Below are positions 24,930 through 33,460 of a DNA stretch of 64,000 bases, one piece after another. Under the pieces are notes generated by a model. The model ran no database searches. It had not been told where the DNA came from and was given only the letters and a program-made list of their open reading frames with translations. The translations under genes were made by a program, and so were the position numbers. Source of the DNA: DATEPR01 sp036279295 (GTDB lineage: Bacteria; Actinomycetota; Actinomycetes; Mycobacteriales; Pseudonocardiaceae); assembly GCA_036279295.1 (NCBI GenBank), contig DASUJK010000317.1, positions 1 through 64,000 on the forward strand. Direction: 5' to 3'. Position 1 is the stretch's first letter; each line of letters starts with the position of its first letter.

Positions 24930-24982
24930 ACTATAGTGCGGACTACCTAACTATAGTACAGAGGAACGTACTATAGTTAGGT
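24930..24982. promoter_or_regulatory. Three phased ACTATAGT palindromes, operator of the MNT/HEPN unit
   Basis: The 8-bp palindrome ACTATAGT occurs at 24930-24937, 24950-24957 and 24970-24977, exactly 20 bases apart, so all lie on the same helix face. The second and third copies sit in a larger perfect inverted repeat with arms ACCTAACTATAGTAC (24945-24959) and its complement (24968-24982), separated by eight bases. The repeats directly precede the nucleotidyltransferase start and contain TATAGT, a possible -10 element. Their A/T content stands out from the surroundings. Confidence 0.75.
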
Positions 24983-24994
24983 GAGGGCAAGCGG

Positions 24995-25219
24995 CTAGTT
25001 CAGGTGCGTGATCAGGTTCCAGAAGTACGTGACGATCCAGACGCCTGCGGCGATGCCGGCCGCCACCACGGCCAGCAGGCTCACGATCAGCCCCACCATG
25101 ACCGGCCGCGCGTGGCACAGGCACGCGATCGATATCCGCTCGCCGGATTCCCAGTCAGACAGGTCCATCTCCACACGATGGCCGCACCGCTCCGACCACG
25201 CATCCGTAGTGATACGCAA
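24995..25219 (-). CDS. Small single-pass membrane protein after trpS
   Basis: A 74-residue protein with a soluble N-terminal half containing three cysteines (RCGHR and CLCH) and a C-terminal membrane helix (VMVGLIVSLLAVVAAGIAAGVWIV). The only start that keeps the whole frame is a TTG at 25219, immediately after the trpS stop, which would make it translationally coupled; ATG 25168 is possible. Function unknown. Confidence 0.55.
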   Translation of the reverse strand: MRITTDAWSERCGHRVEMDLSDWESGERISIACLCHARPVMVGLIVSLLAVVAAGIAAGVWIVTYFWNLITHLN

Positions 25220-26272
25220 TCAGCCAGTGGTGAGTCGGCCTGAGCGTTCGGCCTTGCGGCGGATCTGGTTGAACGCGGCCGTCAGGCCCATCGCCTTGCG
25301 GGTGGCGAACACCGTGTCCTGGACCTCTTTACGGGTCCGCGCGGTGCCTTCCACGATCAGCTGGTCGACCAGGCCGCCCTGCTCCTCGTACTTCGCCCTG
25401 CGTTCGAGCATCGGCGCGAGGAAGCGGTTGATCGCGGCGGCCAGCTTCTCCTTGACCTCGACGTCGCCGACCTTGCCTTCGCGGTAGCGCGCCTTCAGGT
25501 CCTCGACCTCGGCCTTGTTGTCGTTGAACACGTCGTGGTAGCTGAACACCGGGTTGCCCTCGACGGTGCCAGGGATGTCGGCCCGGATGCGCTTGGGATC
25601 GGTGTACATGCCCATGACCTTCTTGCGCACCTCGGCTGGCGGGTCGGACAGGTAGATGACGTTGCCGATGCTCTTGCTCATCTTCGACTGGCCGTCCGTG
25701 CCGACCAGCGTGGGCACGTCGGCCTCGATCATCTCGGTGACCGGGAACGTGTCGCCGTACAGGTGGTTGAACCGGCGGGCGATCTCCCTGGTGATCTCCA
25801 CGTGCGGCGCGTTGTCCTTGCCCACCGGGCACACGTGCGCGCGCACGCACAGGATGTCGGCGGCCTGGAGCACCGGGTAGCCGAGCAGCCCGTAGGGCAT
25901 CTCCTCCTTGCCGGCGTCCCGCGCCATGTCCTTCAGGCTCGGGATGCGCTCCAGCCTCGGCACGGTGACCAGGTTCTGGAACAGCGTGTTCAGCTCGCAC
26001 ACCTCGGGCACGGCGGACTGGAGGTACCACGTGGCGCGCTCCGGGTCGATGCCGGCGGCCAGCGAGTCGAGCACCAGGTGGCGGGCGTTCTCGGCCACCG
26101 TCGCGATGTCCTCGCGGGTGTTCTTCGTGGTCAGCATGTGCAGGTCGGCGATGATGAAGAAGCTCTCGTACTCCTGCTGCAACCGGATCCGGTTGGCGAT
26201 GCTGCCCACGTAGTGGCCGAGATGGAGCTTGCCGGTCGGTCGGTCCCCGGTCAGCATCCGGCGCGTCGTCAT
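25220..26272 (-). CDS. trpS: Tryptophanyl-tRNA synthetase
   Basis: A 350-residue class I aminoacyl-tRNA synthetase charging tRNA-Trp. The HIGH-like motif is HLGHYVGS near the N-terminus; the KMSKS motif (SKMSKSIGN) lies at about residue 200. The Trp-recognition region MPYGLLGYPVLQAADIL is present. ATG at 26272 starts MTTRRMLTGDRPTGKLH, the usual N-terminus; the open frame continues upstream only through the sdaA shadow. It lies 14 bases after sdaA on the same strand. Confidence 0.97.
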   Translation of the reverse strand: MTTRRMLTGDRPTGKLHLGHYVGSIANRIRLQQEYESFFIIADLHMLTTKNTREDIATVAENARHLVLDSLAAGIDPERATWYLQSAVPEVCELNTLFQNLVTVPRLERIPSLKDMARDAGKEEMPYGLLGYPVLQAADILCVRAHVCPVGKDNAPHVEITREIARRFNHLYGDTFPVTEMIEADVPTLVGTDGQSKMSKSIGNVIYLSDPPAEVRKKVMGMYTDPKRIRADIPGTVEGNPVFSYHDVFNDNKAEVEDLKARYREGKVGDVEVKEKLAAAINRFLAPMLERRAKYEEQGGLVDQLIVEGTARTRKEVQDTVFATRKAMGLTAAFNQIRRKAERSGRLTTG

Positions 26273-26286
26273 GACGCACAGCTTAG

Positions 26287-27660
26287 TTAGCACTCGATGA
26301 CGTTCACCGCGAGCCCGCCGCGGGCCGTCTCCTTGTACTTGATCTTCATGTCGGCGCCGGTCTCCCGCATGGTCTTGATGACCTTGTCCAACGACACGAA
26401 GTGCTGCCCGTCGCCGCGCAACGCCATCCTCGCGGCGCTGATCGCCTTGATCGACGCCAGCGCGTTGCGCTCGATGCACGGGATCTGCACCAGGCCACCG
26501 ACCGGGTCGCACGTCAGGCCGAGGTTGTGCTCCATGGCGATCTCGGCCGCGTTCTCCACCTGCTCCGGCGAGCCGCCGAGCACCTCGCACAGGCCGGCCG
26601 CTGCCATCGAGCACGCCGAGCCGACCTCACCCTGACAGCCGACCTCGGCACCGGAGATCGAGGCGTTCTCCTTGAACAGCACGCCGATCGCGCCTGCGGT
26701 GAGCAGGAACCGGACCACACCGTCGGCGTTCGCGCCGGGCACGAACCGGGTGTAGTAGTGCAACACGGCCGGCACGATCCCGGCCGCGCCGTTCGTCGGT
26801 GCCGTCACCACCCGGCCGCCGGACGCGTTCTCCTCGTTCACGGCCAGGGCGAACAGGCTCACCCAGTCCAGCACCCGCAGCGGGTCGGTGACGAAGTGCT
26901 CCTCGGTCAGCGTCCGGTGCAGTTCGGCGGCCCGACGCCGGACCTTCAGCCCACCGGGCAGCGTGCCGTCCTGCTCGCAGCCGCGCCGCACGCACTCCTG
27001 CATGGCGTCCCAGATCTCGGCCAACCCGGATCGGACCGTCTGCTCCGCACGCCAGGACAGTTCGTTGGCCAGCATCACACCGCTGATCGGCAGCTCAGCC
27101 CGGGCGCACGCGGCCAGCAGTTCGCCGCCGGTGGTGAACGGGTGCGCGACCGGGGTGTCGTCCGGCTTGATCCGGTCGGCACCGGTGGCCGACTCGTCCA
27201 CGACGAACCCGCCGCCGACCGAGTAGTACGTGCTGGCCCGCAGCGTCTCACCAGCTGGGTCGACAGCCGTGAAGATCATCCCGTTGGGGTGGGTGGGCAG
27301 TGACTTGCGGCGGTGCAGGACCAGGTCGTGGTCCGGGTCGAAGGCGACGGTGTGCTCGCCGAGCAGGTCGACGGCGTGTTGTCGTTTGATGTCGGCGACC
27401 CGGTCACCAACGGTGTCGACGTCCACCGTCCGGGGGTCCTCCCCCAGGAGGCCGAGCAGCACGGCGCGGTCGCTGCCGTGGCCGTGCCCGGTGGCGCCGA
27501 GCGATCCGAACAGCTCGGCCCGGACCGACGCGGTGCGGGTGAGCAGACCGTCGGCACGCAGGCCGACCACGAACATCCGGGCGGCTTTCATCGGACCGAC
27601 CGTGTGCGAACTGGACGGTCCGATACCAATGCTGAACAGGTCGAACACACTGATTGCCAT
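26287..27660 (-). CDS. sdaA: L-serine dehydratase (iron-sulfur type)
   Basis: A 457-residue single-chain L-serine ammonia-lyase converting serine to pyruvate and ammonia. The beta-domain start is typical (SVFDLFSIGIGPSSSHTVGP). The alpha domain carries the conserved cysteine motifs GCQGEVGSACSM and TCDPVGG that bind the 4Fe-4S cluster. The chain ends with a cysteine (VIEC), the known C-terminal residue that occupies the active site of this family. ATG at 27660 has no strong ribosome-binding site. It precedes trpS by 14 bases and may be cotranscribed. Confidence 0.96.
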   Translation of the reverse strand: MAISVFDLFSIGIGPSSSHTVGPMKAARMFVVGLRADGLLTRTASVRAELFGSLGATGHGHGSDRAVLLGLLGEDPRTVDVDTVGDRVADIKRQHAVDLLGEHTVAFDPDHDLVLHRRKSLPTHPNGMIFTAVDPAGETLRASTYYSVGGGFVVDESATGADRIKPDDTPVAHPFTTGGELLAACARAELPISGVMLANELSWRAEQTVRSGLAEIWDAMQECVRRGCEQDGTLPGGLKVRRRAAELHRTLTEEHFVTDPLRVLDWVSLFALAVNEENASGGRVVTAPTNGAAGIVPAVLHYYTRFVPGANADGVVRFLLTAGAIGVLFKENASISGAEVGCQGEVGSACSMAAAGLCEVLGGSPEQVENAAEIAMEHNLGLTCDPVGGLVQIPCIERNALASIKAISAARMALRGDGQHFVSLDKVIKTMRETGADMKIKYKETARGGLAVNVIEC

Positions 27661-27702
27661 AGCAGCCCAACACTACCCGCGCGCTGCTGGCGGACGACCG
27701 GA

Positions 27703-28086
27703 TCAGCACACCGTCCGGTGGCAGTGGTGACGGCGGGTCGGCGGCGACGGGAACGTGGGAAACGGCGGGAACGTCGGCAGTGTCGGCTTGACGTGCGTGG
27801 TCGTCGGCGGCGGTGTCGTCGTCGTGATCTTCGGCGGCGGTGGGGGCGGCGGCGTCGTGGTGGTTGGCACCGCGGCAGCCGCTGCCGCACCGGGCAACGG
27901 CTGGCCGGTGCCCAGTTGGGCCGCGGCCGCTGACACCCCGGTCATCGCCTGCGGGAAGCCCTCGTCAGCGTGCGCGGTATCAGCGTCGGGAATCGACAAC
28001 AGGCCGAAGACGCAGGAAGCGGCGACCACAGCGCCGAGAATCGCCCCGAGAGCCACCCGACCCTGCCCACCGAGGCGAGCCAACAC
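27703..28086 (-). CDS. Secreted Pro/Thr-rich protein
   Basis: A 127-residue protein with an N-terminal export signal (VALGAILGAVVAASCVFGLL; a lipobox-like ASC is possible), a short helical section (GVSAAAAQLGTG), then a low-complexity Thr/Pro linker (TTTTPPPPPPP, TTTTPPPTTTH) and a His/Cys-rich end (RRHHCHRTVC). The tail could bind metal or form a disulfide. GTG start at 28086 with GGAG close upstream. The disordered linker suggests a cell-wall-spanning protein. No family recognised; the repeats make the reading frame less certain than for its neighbours. Confidence 0.55.
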   Translation of the reverse strand: MLARLGGQGRVALGAILGAVVAASCVFGLLSIPDADTAHADEGFPQAMTGVSAAAAQLGTGQPLPGAAAAAAVPTTTTPPPPPPPKITTTTPPPTTTHVKPTLPTFPPFPTFPSPPTRRHHCHRTVC

Positions 28087-28144
28087 GCTCCGTGTCTATC
28101 GGTAGTCGCCCGTTCGGGTCAAGCCGATCCTCACCCTAACCGGA

Positions 28145-29062
28145 TCACAGTTCGGCCAGGGCATGCAACGAGCGCACCTTGGCCCAGCTGTCCTCGTCGG
28201 CCGGTGTGTACGTGGTGAGCTTGATCTCGGACCGCTGACCGAACCACAGCTGGGTGTACTCGAACCGGATCAGGCCGACATCCGGGTGCAGGTAGCGCTT
28301 GGTGAAGTTCTCCGGCGCACGCACCTCGTGCTGGTTCCACATCCGCTCGAACTCGGGTGACTCCTGCCGCAGCCGCCGGACCAGGCACTTCCAGCTCGAC
28401 TCGGCGACGTGCTGAGCCATCGCGGCCCGGAACTGCGCCACCATCCTGGGCGCGTTCTCCTCCCAGTCGATGATCCGCGAACGCCAGGACGGCGACGTGA
28501 ACGCCAGCACCAGCGAGTTGCGGTCCTCGAACGGCAGCGAGTCCAGCCCGCCGACCATCCGGTCGTACGTGCGGTTGCGGGCCAGGATGTCGTACCGGGC
28601 GTTGGACACCACGGCGGGAATCGGCTCCAGCTGGCGCAGCATCACCAGCATCGTCTGGCTGATCACGCGGCAGTCCCGGCCGATCGGCGGTTCCGGCTGT
28701 CCGGCCAGCGTGTACAGGTGAATCCGCTCGTACGGGTCCAGGTGCAGCGTGGCCGCGATCGCGGCGAGCACCTGCTCGGACGCGTGGATGTCACGGCCCT
28801 GCTCCAGCCACGTGTACCACGTCACACCCACCCCGGCGAGCTGCGCGACCTCCTCGCGGCGCAGGCCGGGGGTCCGACGACGGCCACTGAGCGGCAGGCC
28901 GACCTGTTCGGGGGTGATCCGCTCCCGCCTGCTGCGCAGGAACGCCGCCAGCTCCTGCCGCCGGACATCGTCGGACAGCCGGGTATCCGGCTCCGGGTGC
29001 TCCGGCAGGCTGGTCAGCTGCGCGGTCAGGCTCTGTTCGTCAGCCTGCACGAATGTGGTCAC
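28145..29062 (-). CDS. XRE regulator with MmyB-like ligand domain
   Basis: A 305-residue regulator of the MmyB/PAS-like type. The N-terminal helix-turn-helix contains TPGLRREEVAQLAGVGVTWY and TWLEQGRDIHASEQVL. The C-terminal about 170 residues form the MmyB-like ligand-binding domain (VVSNARYDILARNRTYDRMV through RFEYTQLWFGQRSEIKLTTY). GTG at 29062 is proposed because family members begin shortly before the HTH; the open frame extends upstream without supporting signals. It is divergent from an MFS exporter, with repeated TACCAG half-sites between them, so it probably controls that exporter. Confidence 0.85.
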   Translation of the reverse strand: MTTFVQADEQSLTAQLTSLPEHPEPDTRLSDDVRRQELAAFLRSRRERITPEQVGLPLSGRRRTPGLRREEVAQLAGVGVTWYTWLEQGRDIHASEQVLAAIAATLHLDPYERIHLYTLAGQPEPPIGRDCRVISQTMLVMLRQLEPIPAVVSNARYDILARNRTYDRMVGGLDSLPFEDRNSLVLAFTSPSWRSRIIDWEENAPRMVAQFRAAMAQHVAESSWKCLVRRLRQESPEFERMWNQHEVRAPENFTKRYLHPDVGLIRFEYTQLWFGQRSEIKLTTYTPADEDSWAKVRSLHALAEL

Positions 29063-29094
29063 CAGACCACCATGCCACGTCTGGCAGCCTGTTA

Positions 29095-29115
29095 CCAGGT
29101 AGTTCGGGTACCTGG
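29095..29115. promoter_or_regulatory. Candidate operator between XRE regulator and MFS exporter
   Basis: CCAGGTA (29095-29101) and TACCTGG (29109-29115) form a 7-bp inverted repeat with a 7-base spacer. A further TACCAG lies at about 29132. The site lies in the short divergent gap, where MmyB-type regulators commonly bind. Confidence 0.5.
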
Positions 29116-29163
29116 ATAAACACACTCTGGCTACCAGTGTCCGGCCCGCCGCAAGGTGGTGGC

Positions 29164-30651
29164 ATGACATCGGACCTCGGAACTGCCTCGACCCCTGCTG
29201 CCAACGTGCGCCAGCGGTCCAGCCGGCGCGGTCCCGCACTCAGCACACTTTCCACCGCAGCACCGACACCGCCAGCAGCGCTGACACCCACCGGCCTCGC
29301 CACCGTGCTGTTCGGTGCCGCGCTGCCGATGATCGACTTCTTCATCGTCAACGTCGCGTTGCCGACCATCGATACCAACCTGCACGCGTCAACCGCCACG
29401 CTGGAACTCGTCGTCGCCGGCTACGGCATTGGCTACGCGCTGCTCCTGGTACTCGGCGGCCGGCTCGGCGACTCGTTCGGCCGCCGCCGGATGTTCCTGG
29501 CCGGCATGGCCGCGTTCACGCTGACCTCGCTGGTCTGCGGGCTCGCGCCGACCGCGGCCACTCTCGTGGTGGCCAGGGTCGCGCAGGGCGCGGCGGCCGC
29601 GATGATGCTGCCGCAGGTGCTCTCCACCATCCAGGCCACCACGACCGGCCAGCACCGGTCCAAGGCCCTCGGCTACTACGGCGCGGTCGGCGGACTGTCC
29701 AGCGTCGTCGGCCAACTGCTCGGCGGCGCGCTGGTGTCCGCGGACATCGCGGGCACCAGCTGGCGGCCGATCTTCCTGGTCAACGTCCCGGTCGGCGTCG
29801 TCGGCCTGATCATGGCCCGCAAGACCGTGCCGGAAACCCGGTCCACCAACCCGATCGGCGTCGACCGGGCGGGCACGCTGATGCTCGGTGTCAGCCTGCT
29901 GGCCCTGCTGGTGCCGCTGACCGAGGGCGCAACGTTCGGCTGGCCACTGTGGACGTGGCTGCTGCTGGCCGCGTCCCCGTTCGCGGCAACCGGGTTCGTG
30001 CTGGTCGAACGCCGGGTCGAGCGGTCCGGCCGGGTACCGCTGCTGCCGCCGTCGATCATGCGGATGCCGTCCATGCGACAGGGGCTGCTGCTCGCGGTGC
30101 CGTTCTTCGCGGGCTTCGGCGGTTTCATGTTCGTCTACGCGGTCACCCTGCAGGACTCGCTGCACCTGGGCCCGTTCCAGGCCGGGCTGGCGCTGACTCC
30201 GCTGGCGGCCGGCTTCTTCGTCGTCTCGCTGATCAGCAGCAGGCTGGTGGCCCGGCTCGGCGGTGCCAGGGTGATCGGCTACGGCGCCGTCATCCAGGCC
30301 GTCGGCATCGCCGTCACCGTCGCCACGACGCTGTTGACCTGGCCGGACCTGACCATCCTCAATCTGGCACCGGGCATGGTGCTGATGGGGATCGGCAACG
30401 CCATGACCATGACAACGCTGTTCCGGGTGGTGCTGTCCGGGGTGCCGACCGACCGGGCCGGTGTGGGCAGCGGCGCGCTGGCCACCACCCAGCAGACCGC
30501 GCTGGCACTGGGTGTGGCCACGCTGGGCACCCTGTACGCGGGCGTCAGCACGGCGCACGAACTGGGCTCACGGAACGCGTTCTCGCTGGTCCTCGCCGTC
30601 CTGTTCGTCATCGCCTGCGGGCTCGCGATCGGAGCCCGCAGGCTGCGGTGA
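29164..30651 (+). CDS. MFS drug exporter, DHA2 family (14 TM)
   Basis: A 495-residue major facilitator with about 14 hydrophobic segments. Motifs of the DHA2 drug/H+ antiporters are present: DFFIVNVALPTID in TM1, GGRLGDSFGRRRMF (motif A) between TM2 and TM3, and GGALVSADIAGTSWRPIFLVN. A 45-residue polar N-terminus precedes TM1. AAGGTGG lies six bases before the ATG at 29164. Substrate unknown; the divergent XRE regulator is the likely controller, and export of a small toxic compound is inferred. Confidence 0.92.
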   Translation: MTSDLGTASTPAANVRQRSSRRGPALSTLSTAAPTPPAALTPTGLATVLFGAALPMIDFFIVNVALPTIDTNLHASTATLELVVAGYGIGYALLLVLGGRLGDSFGRRRMFLAGMAAFTLTSLVCGLAPTAATLVVARVAQGAAAAMMLPQVLSTIQATTTGQHRSKALGYYGAVGGLSSVVGQLLGGALVSADIAGTSWRPIFLVNVPVGVVGLIMARKTVPETRSTNPIGVDRAGTLMLGVSLLALLVPLTEGATFGWPLWTWLLLAASPFAATGFVLVERRVERSGRVPLLPPSIMRMPSMRQGLLLAVPFFAGFGGFMFVYAVTLQDSLHLGPFQAGLALTPLAAGFFVVSLISSRLVARLGGARVIGYGAVIQAVGIAVTVATTLLTWPDLTILNLAPGMVLMGIGNAMTMTTLFRVVLSGVPTDRAGVGSGALATTQQTALALGVATLGTLYAGVSTAHELGSRNAFSLVLAVLFVIACGLAIGARRLR

Positions 30652-30669
30652 CCCGGTGGGCGATGCGGC

Positions 30670-31890
30670 CTACGACTTGGCCGCCTTGTCCACCACCCGG
30701 ATGCCGTCCTGCCACACCTCGCGGACATTCTCCGCGAGGTGCGGCAGGTCGAAACTGTCTCCGTTGACCACCACCACGTCGGCGCGGTAGCCGGGCGCGA
30801 GCCGACCGAGTTGGTCGCCGAGACCGAGCAGGTCGGCGGCCGACGACGTGGTCGCGGCCAGCACCTGGGCCGGTGTCATGCCGCAGCCGGCCATCAGCGG
30901 CAGTTCCTCCAGGTTGGTGCCGTGCGGGCCGACACCGCTGTCGGTGCCCATCGCGATCTTCACGCCGGCCTCGACCGCCCTGCGCACCGAGTCGGCGTGC
31001 GCGACGACGACATCCTCGGCCTTGCGCACCACGGCGGCGGGCAGCGAGGCACCAGCGGCGGCGGCGCGGATCACGGCGACCGGCGCGATCAGCGTAGGCA
31101 CCAGCCATGTGCCGTTGGCCAGCATCAGCTCGATCGCCTCGTCGTCGAGGTAGATGCCGTGCTCGATGGACCGGATGCCGGCGCGGACCGCGTTCTTGAT
31201 ACCTTCCGAGCCCTGCGCGTGCGCCATCACCGGACGACCCTGCATGGTGGCCTCGGTGACCAGCACGTCCAGCTCGGCCGGGGTGAACTGGCTGTGCCGT
31301 GGGTCGTCCCTCGGCGAGAGCACACCGCCGGTCGTGCAGACCTTGAGCACGTCGGCACCGGCGCGCAGCAGTTCCCTGGCCACCCTGCGCATCTCGTCCG
31401 GCCCGTTCGCGATGGTCGCCGGTCGACCCGGGTGCGGCACGGACAGTGGCACGCAGTGCCCGGACACCGACCAGCCGTCGCCGTGGCCACCGGTCGGCGA
31501 GATCATCGACACCGAGATCTGCATGCGCGGCCCGGCGACAAGGCCGTCCTCGACCGCCTGCTTGATCCCCAGGTCGGCACCGCCGGCATCACGCACCGTG
31601 GTGATGCCCAGCGCCAACGTGCGGCCGAGGTTCCGCTCGGCGGCGTAGAACTGGTACGAGAACGGCTGTTGCACACGCGGCAACAGGCCGATGTCGGACA
31701 CCGTGACGTGTACGTGGCAGTCGAACAGGCCGGGCAGCAGTGTGGTGCCCTGACAGTCCACCACCTCGTCGGCATCCAGATCCGACCCGACGTCGGCGAT
31801 CTTCCCGTCCACCACCAGCACGTCGGCGCGTTCGGGCGCCGAACCGGTGCCGTCGAAGACGAGACCACCGGCGAACAGCGTGCGCGTCAT
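30670..31890 (-). CDS. Metal-dependent amidohydrolase (Xaa-Pro-dipeptidase-like subfamily)
   Basis: A 406-residue amidohydrolase. Metal ligands are seen in LPGLFDCHVHV (HxH), in HAQGSEGIKNA and SIEHG (two histidines), and in MGTDSGVG (the Asp); a lysine in ADVLKVCTTGG may be the carboxylated bridge. Relatives hydrolyse N-acyl amino acids or Xaa-Pro dipeptides. The M20 peptidase upstream overlaps it by four bases, so the two probably act on related peptides or acylated amino acids. It is convergent with the MFS gene. Confidence 0.87.
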   Translation of the reverse strand: MTRTLFAGGLVFDGTGSAPERADVLVVDGKIADVGSDLDADEVVDCQGTTLLPGLFDCHVHVTVSDIGLLPRVQQPFSYQFYAAERNLGRTLALGITTVRDAGGADLGIKQAVEDGLVAGPRMQISVSMISPTGGHGDGWSVSGHCVPLSVPHPGRPATIANGPDEMRRVARELLRAGADVLKVCTTGGVLSPRDDPRHSQFTPAELDVLVTEATMQGRPVMAHAQGSEGIKNAVRAGIRSIEHGIYLDDEAIELMLANGTWLVPTLIAPVAVIRAAAAGASLPAAVVRKAEDVVVAHADSVRRAVEAGVKIAMGTDSGVGPHGTNLEELPLMAGCGMTPAQVLAATTSSAADLLGLGDQLGRLAPGYRADVVVVNGDSFDLPHLAENVREVWQDGIRVVDKAAKS

Positions 31891-33089
31891 GCGGTTGCCA
31901 CCTCCAGGTTCATGCGGCGGACGGCCAGCTCGGCCAGCAGAGCGGCACCGTCGGGCACCACGGCGTCGTCGAAGGTGGCCAGCGGCGAGTGGTTGTCCGG
32001 CGCGGCATCGGGGTCGTCGGTCCGGCAGGCGCCGAGGAACAAGTACGTGCCGGGCACCGCCTCCAACACCCGGGAGAAGTCCTCCGAGCCGGTGTGCGGG
32101 TTGGGCAGCGGGGTGAACTTCTCGTCGCCGAACAGGTCACGGATGGTGTCCTCGACGAACGTGTAGTGGTCCGCGTTGTTCACGGTCACCGGGTACTCGC
32201 CGTCGTAGCGGATCTCGATGTCCATGCCGTGTGCCGACGCGATGTCCCGGCACAGCTTGACCGACTCGGCCATCAGCTTCTCCCGCGCCGCCACCGAGAA
32301 GCTACGCACGGTGGCCTCGAACGTGGCGTCGTCCGGGATGATGTTGCGCCTCGTGCCGGCGTGGAACGTACCGACGGTGATCACGACCGGGTCGAACACG
32401 TCGAACCGGCGGGTCACCATGGTCTGCAGGGCGTTCACCATCTCGCACGCGGCCGGCACCGGGTCCAGCCCACCGGACGGCCGCGAGCCGTGCGCGCCGG
32501 CACCGATCACCCGGACGAACAGTCCGTCGGACGCGGACATCAGCGGGCCCGGCCTGCTGGTGAACTGGTGCCTCGGCATCTCGCCGGACAGCACGTGCAG
32601 GCCGTAGGCGGCGGTCACCGGGCGGCCTGCCGCGGTCAGCACACCCTCGCGGATCATGTGGCCGGCGCCGTCCCAGCCCTCTTCGCCGGGCTGGAACATG
32701 AACACGATGTCACCGGGTAGTTCGGCCTGCCGGGCGCTCAGCAGCCGGGCCGCTCCGACCAGGCCCGCGGTGTGCAGGTCGTGGCCACAGGCGTGCATCG
32801 CACCGTCGATCGTGGACGTGAACTCCTCGCCGGAGCGCTCGCTGACCGGCAGCGCGTCCATGTCGCCACGCAGCAACACGGCAGGTCCCTGCTTGCCACC
32901 GCGCAGCACGGCGGTGACCGACGTCAGGTCGGTGCCCGTGCTGATCTCCAGCGGCAGGCCGTCCAGGGCGGCGAGCACGCGCTCCTGCGTTCGCGGCAGG
33001 TGCAGGCCGATCTCCGGTATCTGGTGCAATTCACGGCGCAGCGCGACCAGTTCCGGCGCGAGCTCAGCGGCGTCAGATCGAATGCTCAT
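31887..33089 (-). CDS. M20-family amidohydrolase/aminoacylase
   Basis: A 400-residue M20D peptidase/aminoacylase (hippurate hydrolase, AbgB-like). Metal-binding motifs are MHACGHDLHTA (Cys/His/Asp/His), FQPGEEGWDGAGHMI (Glu pair), and NPHTGSEDFS near the C-terminus. The dimerisation (lid) domain with GAGAHGSRPSGGLDP lies between. The ATG at 33089 has AGGTGG upstream and fits the family N-terminus (ELVALRRELHQIPEIG); 40 upstream codons are unlike the family. It ends in an ATGA overlap with the amidohydrolase gene. Confidence 0.92.
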   Translation of the reverse strand: MSIRSDAAELAPELVALRRELHQIPEIGLHLPRTQERVLAALDGLPLEISTGTDLTSVTAVLRGGKQGPAVLLRGDMDALPVSERSGEEFTSTIDGAMHACGHDLHTAGLVGAARLLSARQAELPGDIVFMFQPGEEGWDGAGHMIREGVLTAAGRPVTAAYGLHVLSGEMPRHQFTSRPGPLMSASDGLFVRVIGAGAHGSRPSGGLDPVPAACEMVNALQTMVTRRFDVFDPVVITVGTFHAGTRRNIIPDDATFEATVRSFSVAAREKLMAESVKLCRDIASAHGMDIEIRYDGEYPVTVNNADHYTFVEDTIRDLFGDEKFTPLPNPHTGSEDFSRVLEAVPGTYLFLGACRTDDPDAAPDNHSPLATFDDAVVPDGAALLAELAVRRMNLEVATA

Positions 33090-33230
33090 GTCCACCTGTC
33101 CTGGATCGTATGACTGGCTAACGATGTCATCCGAGCAGCGTGGAGGCGTCCGCGTCAAGATGGACGGTGGAAACCTGCATGACCGGGACCCGGCGACATG
33201 ATCGTCCACATCGGACCAGAGACGGGTCGG

Positions 33231-33249
33231 AACGACCGAAAAGGTCGTT
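33231..33249. terminator. Small hairpin in the csoR/M20 gap
   Basis: AACGACC (33231-33237) and GGTCGTT (33243-33249) enclose a GAAAA loop. It is the first of three hairpins in 130 bases of a gene-free stretch (33090-33460) and is followed on the plus strand by TTTACC. Confidence 0.4.
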
Positions 33250-33279
33250 TACCGGAACGCCGACGGGGGCAAATGAAAC

Positions 33280-33316
33280 GGCTGGTCCCCACCACCCCGA
33301 CAAGGGGGGACCAGCC
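33280..33316. terminator. Strong hairpin, likely terminator of csoR
   Basis: GGCTGGTCCCC (33280-33290) and GGGGACCAGCC (33306-33316) form an 11-bp perfect stem. On the minus strand, the direction of csoR, it is followed by CGTTTCATTT, a weak T-rich tail. The stretch 33090-33460 contains no supported gene. Confidence 0.6.
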
Positions 33317-33333
33317 GACCCCTCGGTGTGTTT

Positions 33334-33363
33334 GGCTGGTTCCAGAGTAATCTGAAACCAGCC
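33334..33363. terminator. Second strong hairpin sharing the GGCTGG/CCAGCC core
   Basis: GGCTGGTT (33334-33341) pairs with AACCAGCC (33356-33363); inside, CAGA and TCTG extend the stem after one mismatch, leaving a GTAA loop. The outer core is the same as in the neighbouring hairpin, so the two arms could also pair alternatively. Confidence 0.6.
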
Positions 33364-33460
33364 AACTGGAACTCCCCGAGCCGGGTGAATCACGCGTCTG
33401 GCCGAACGGATTTCCGCCGTGCTACACGGAGTGTTCGCAGTGTGGACAGGTCTGGACCGG

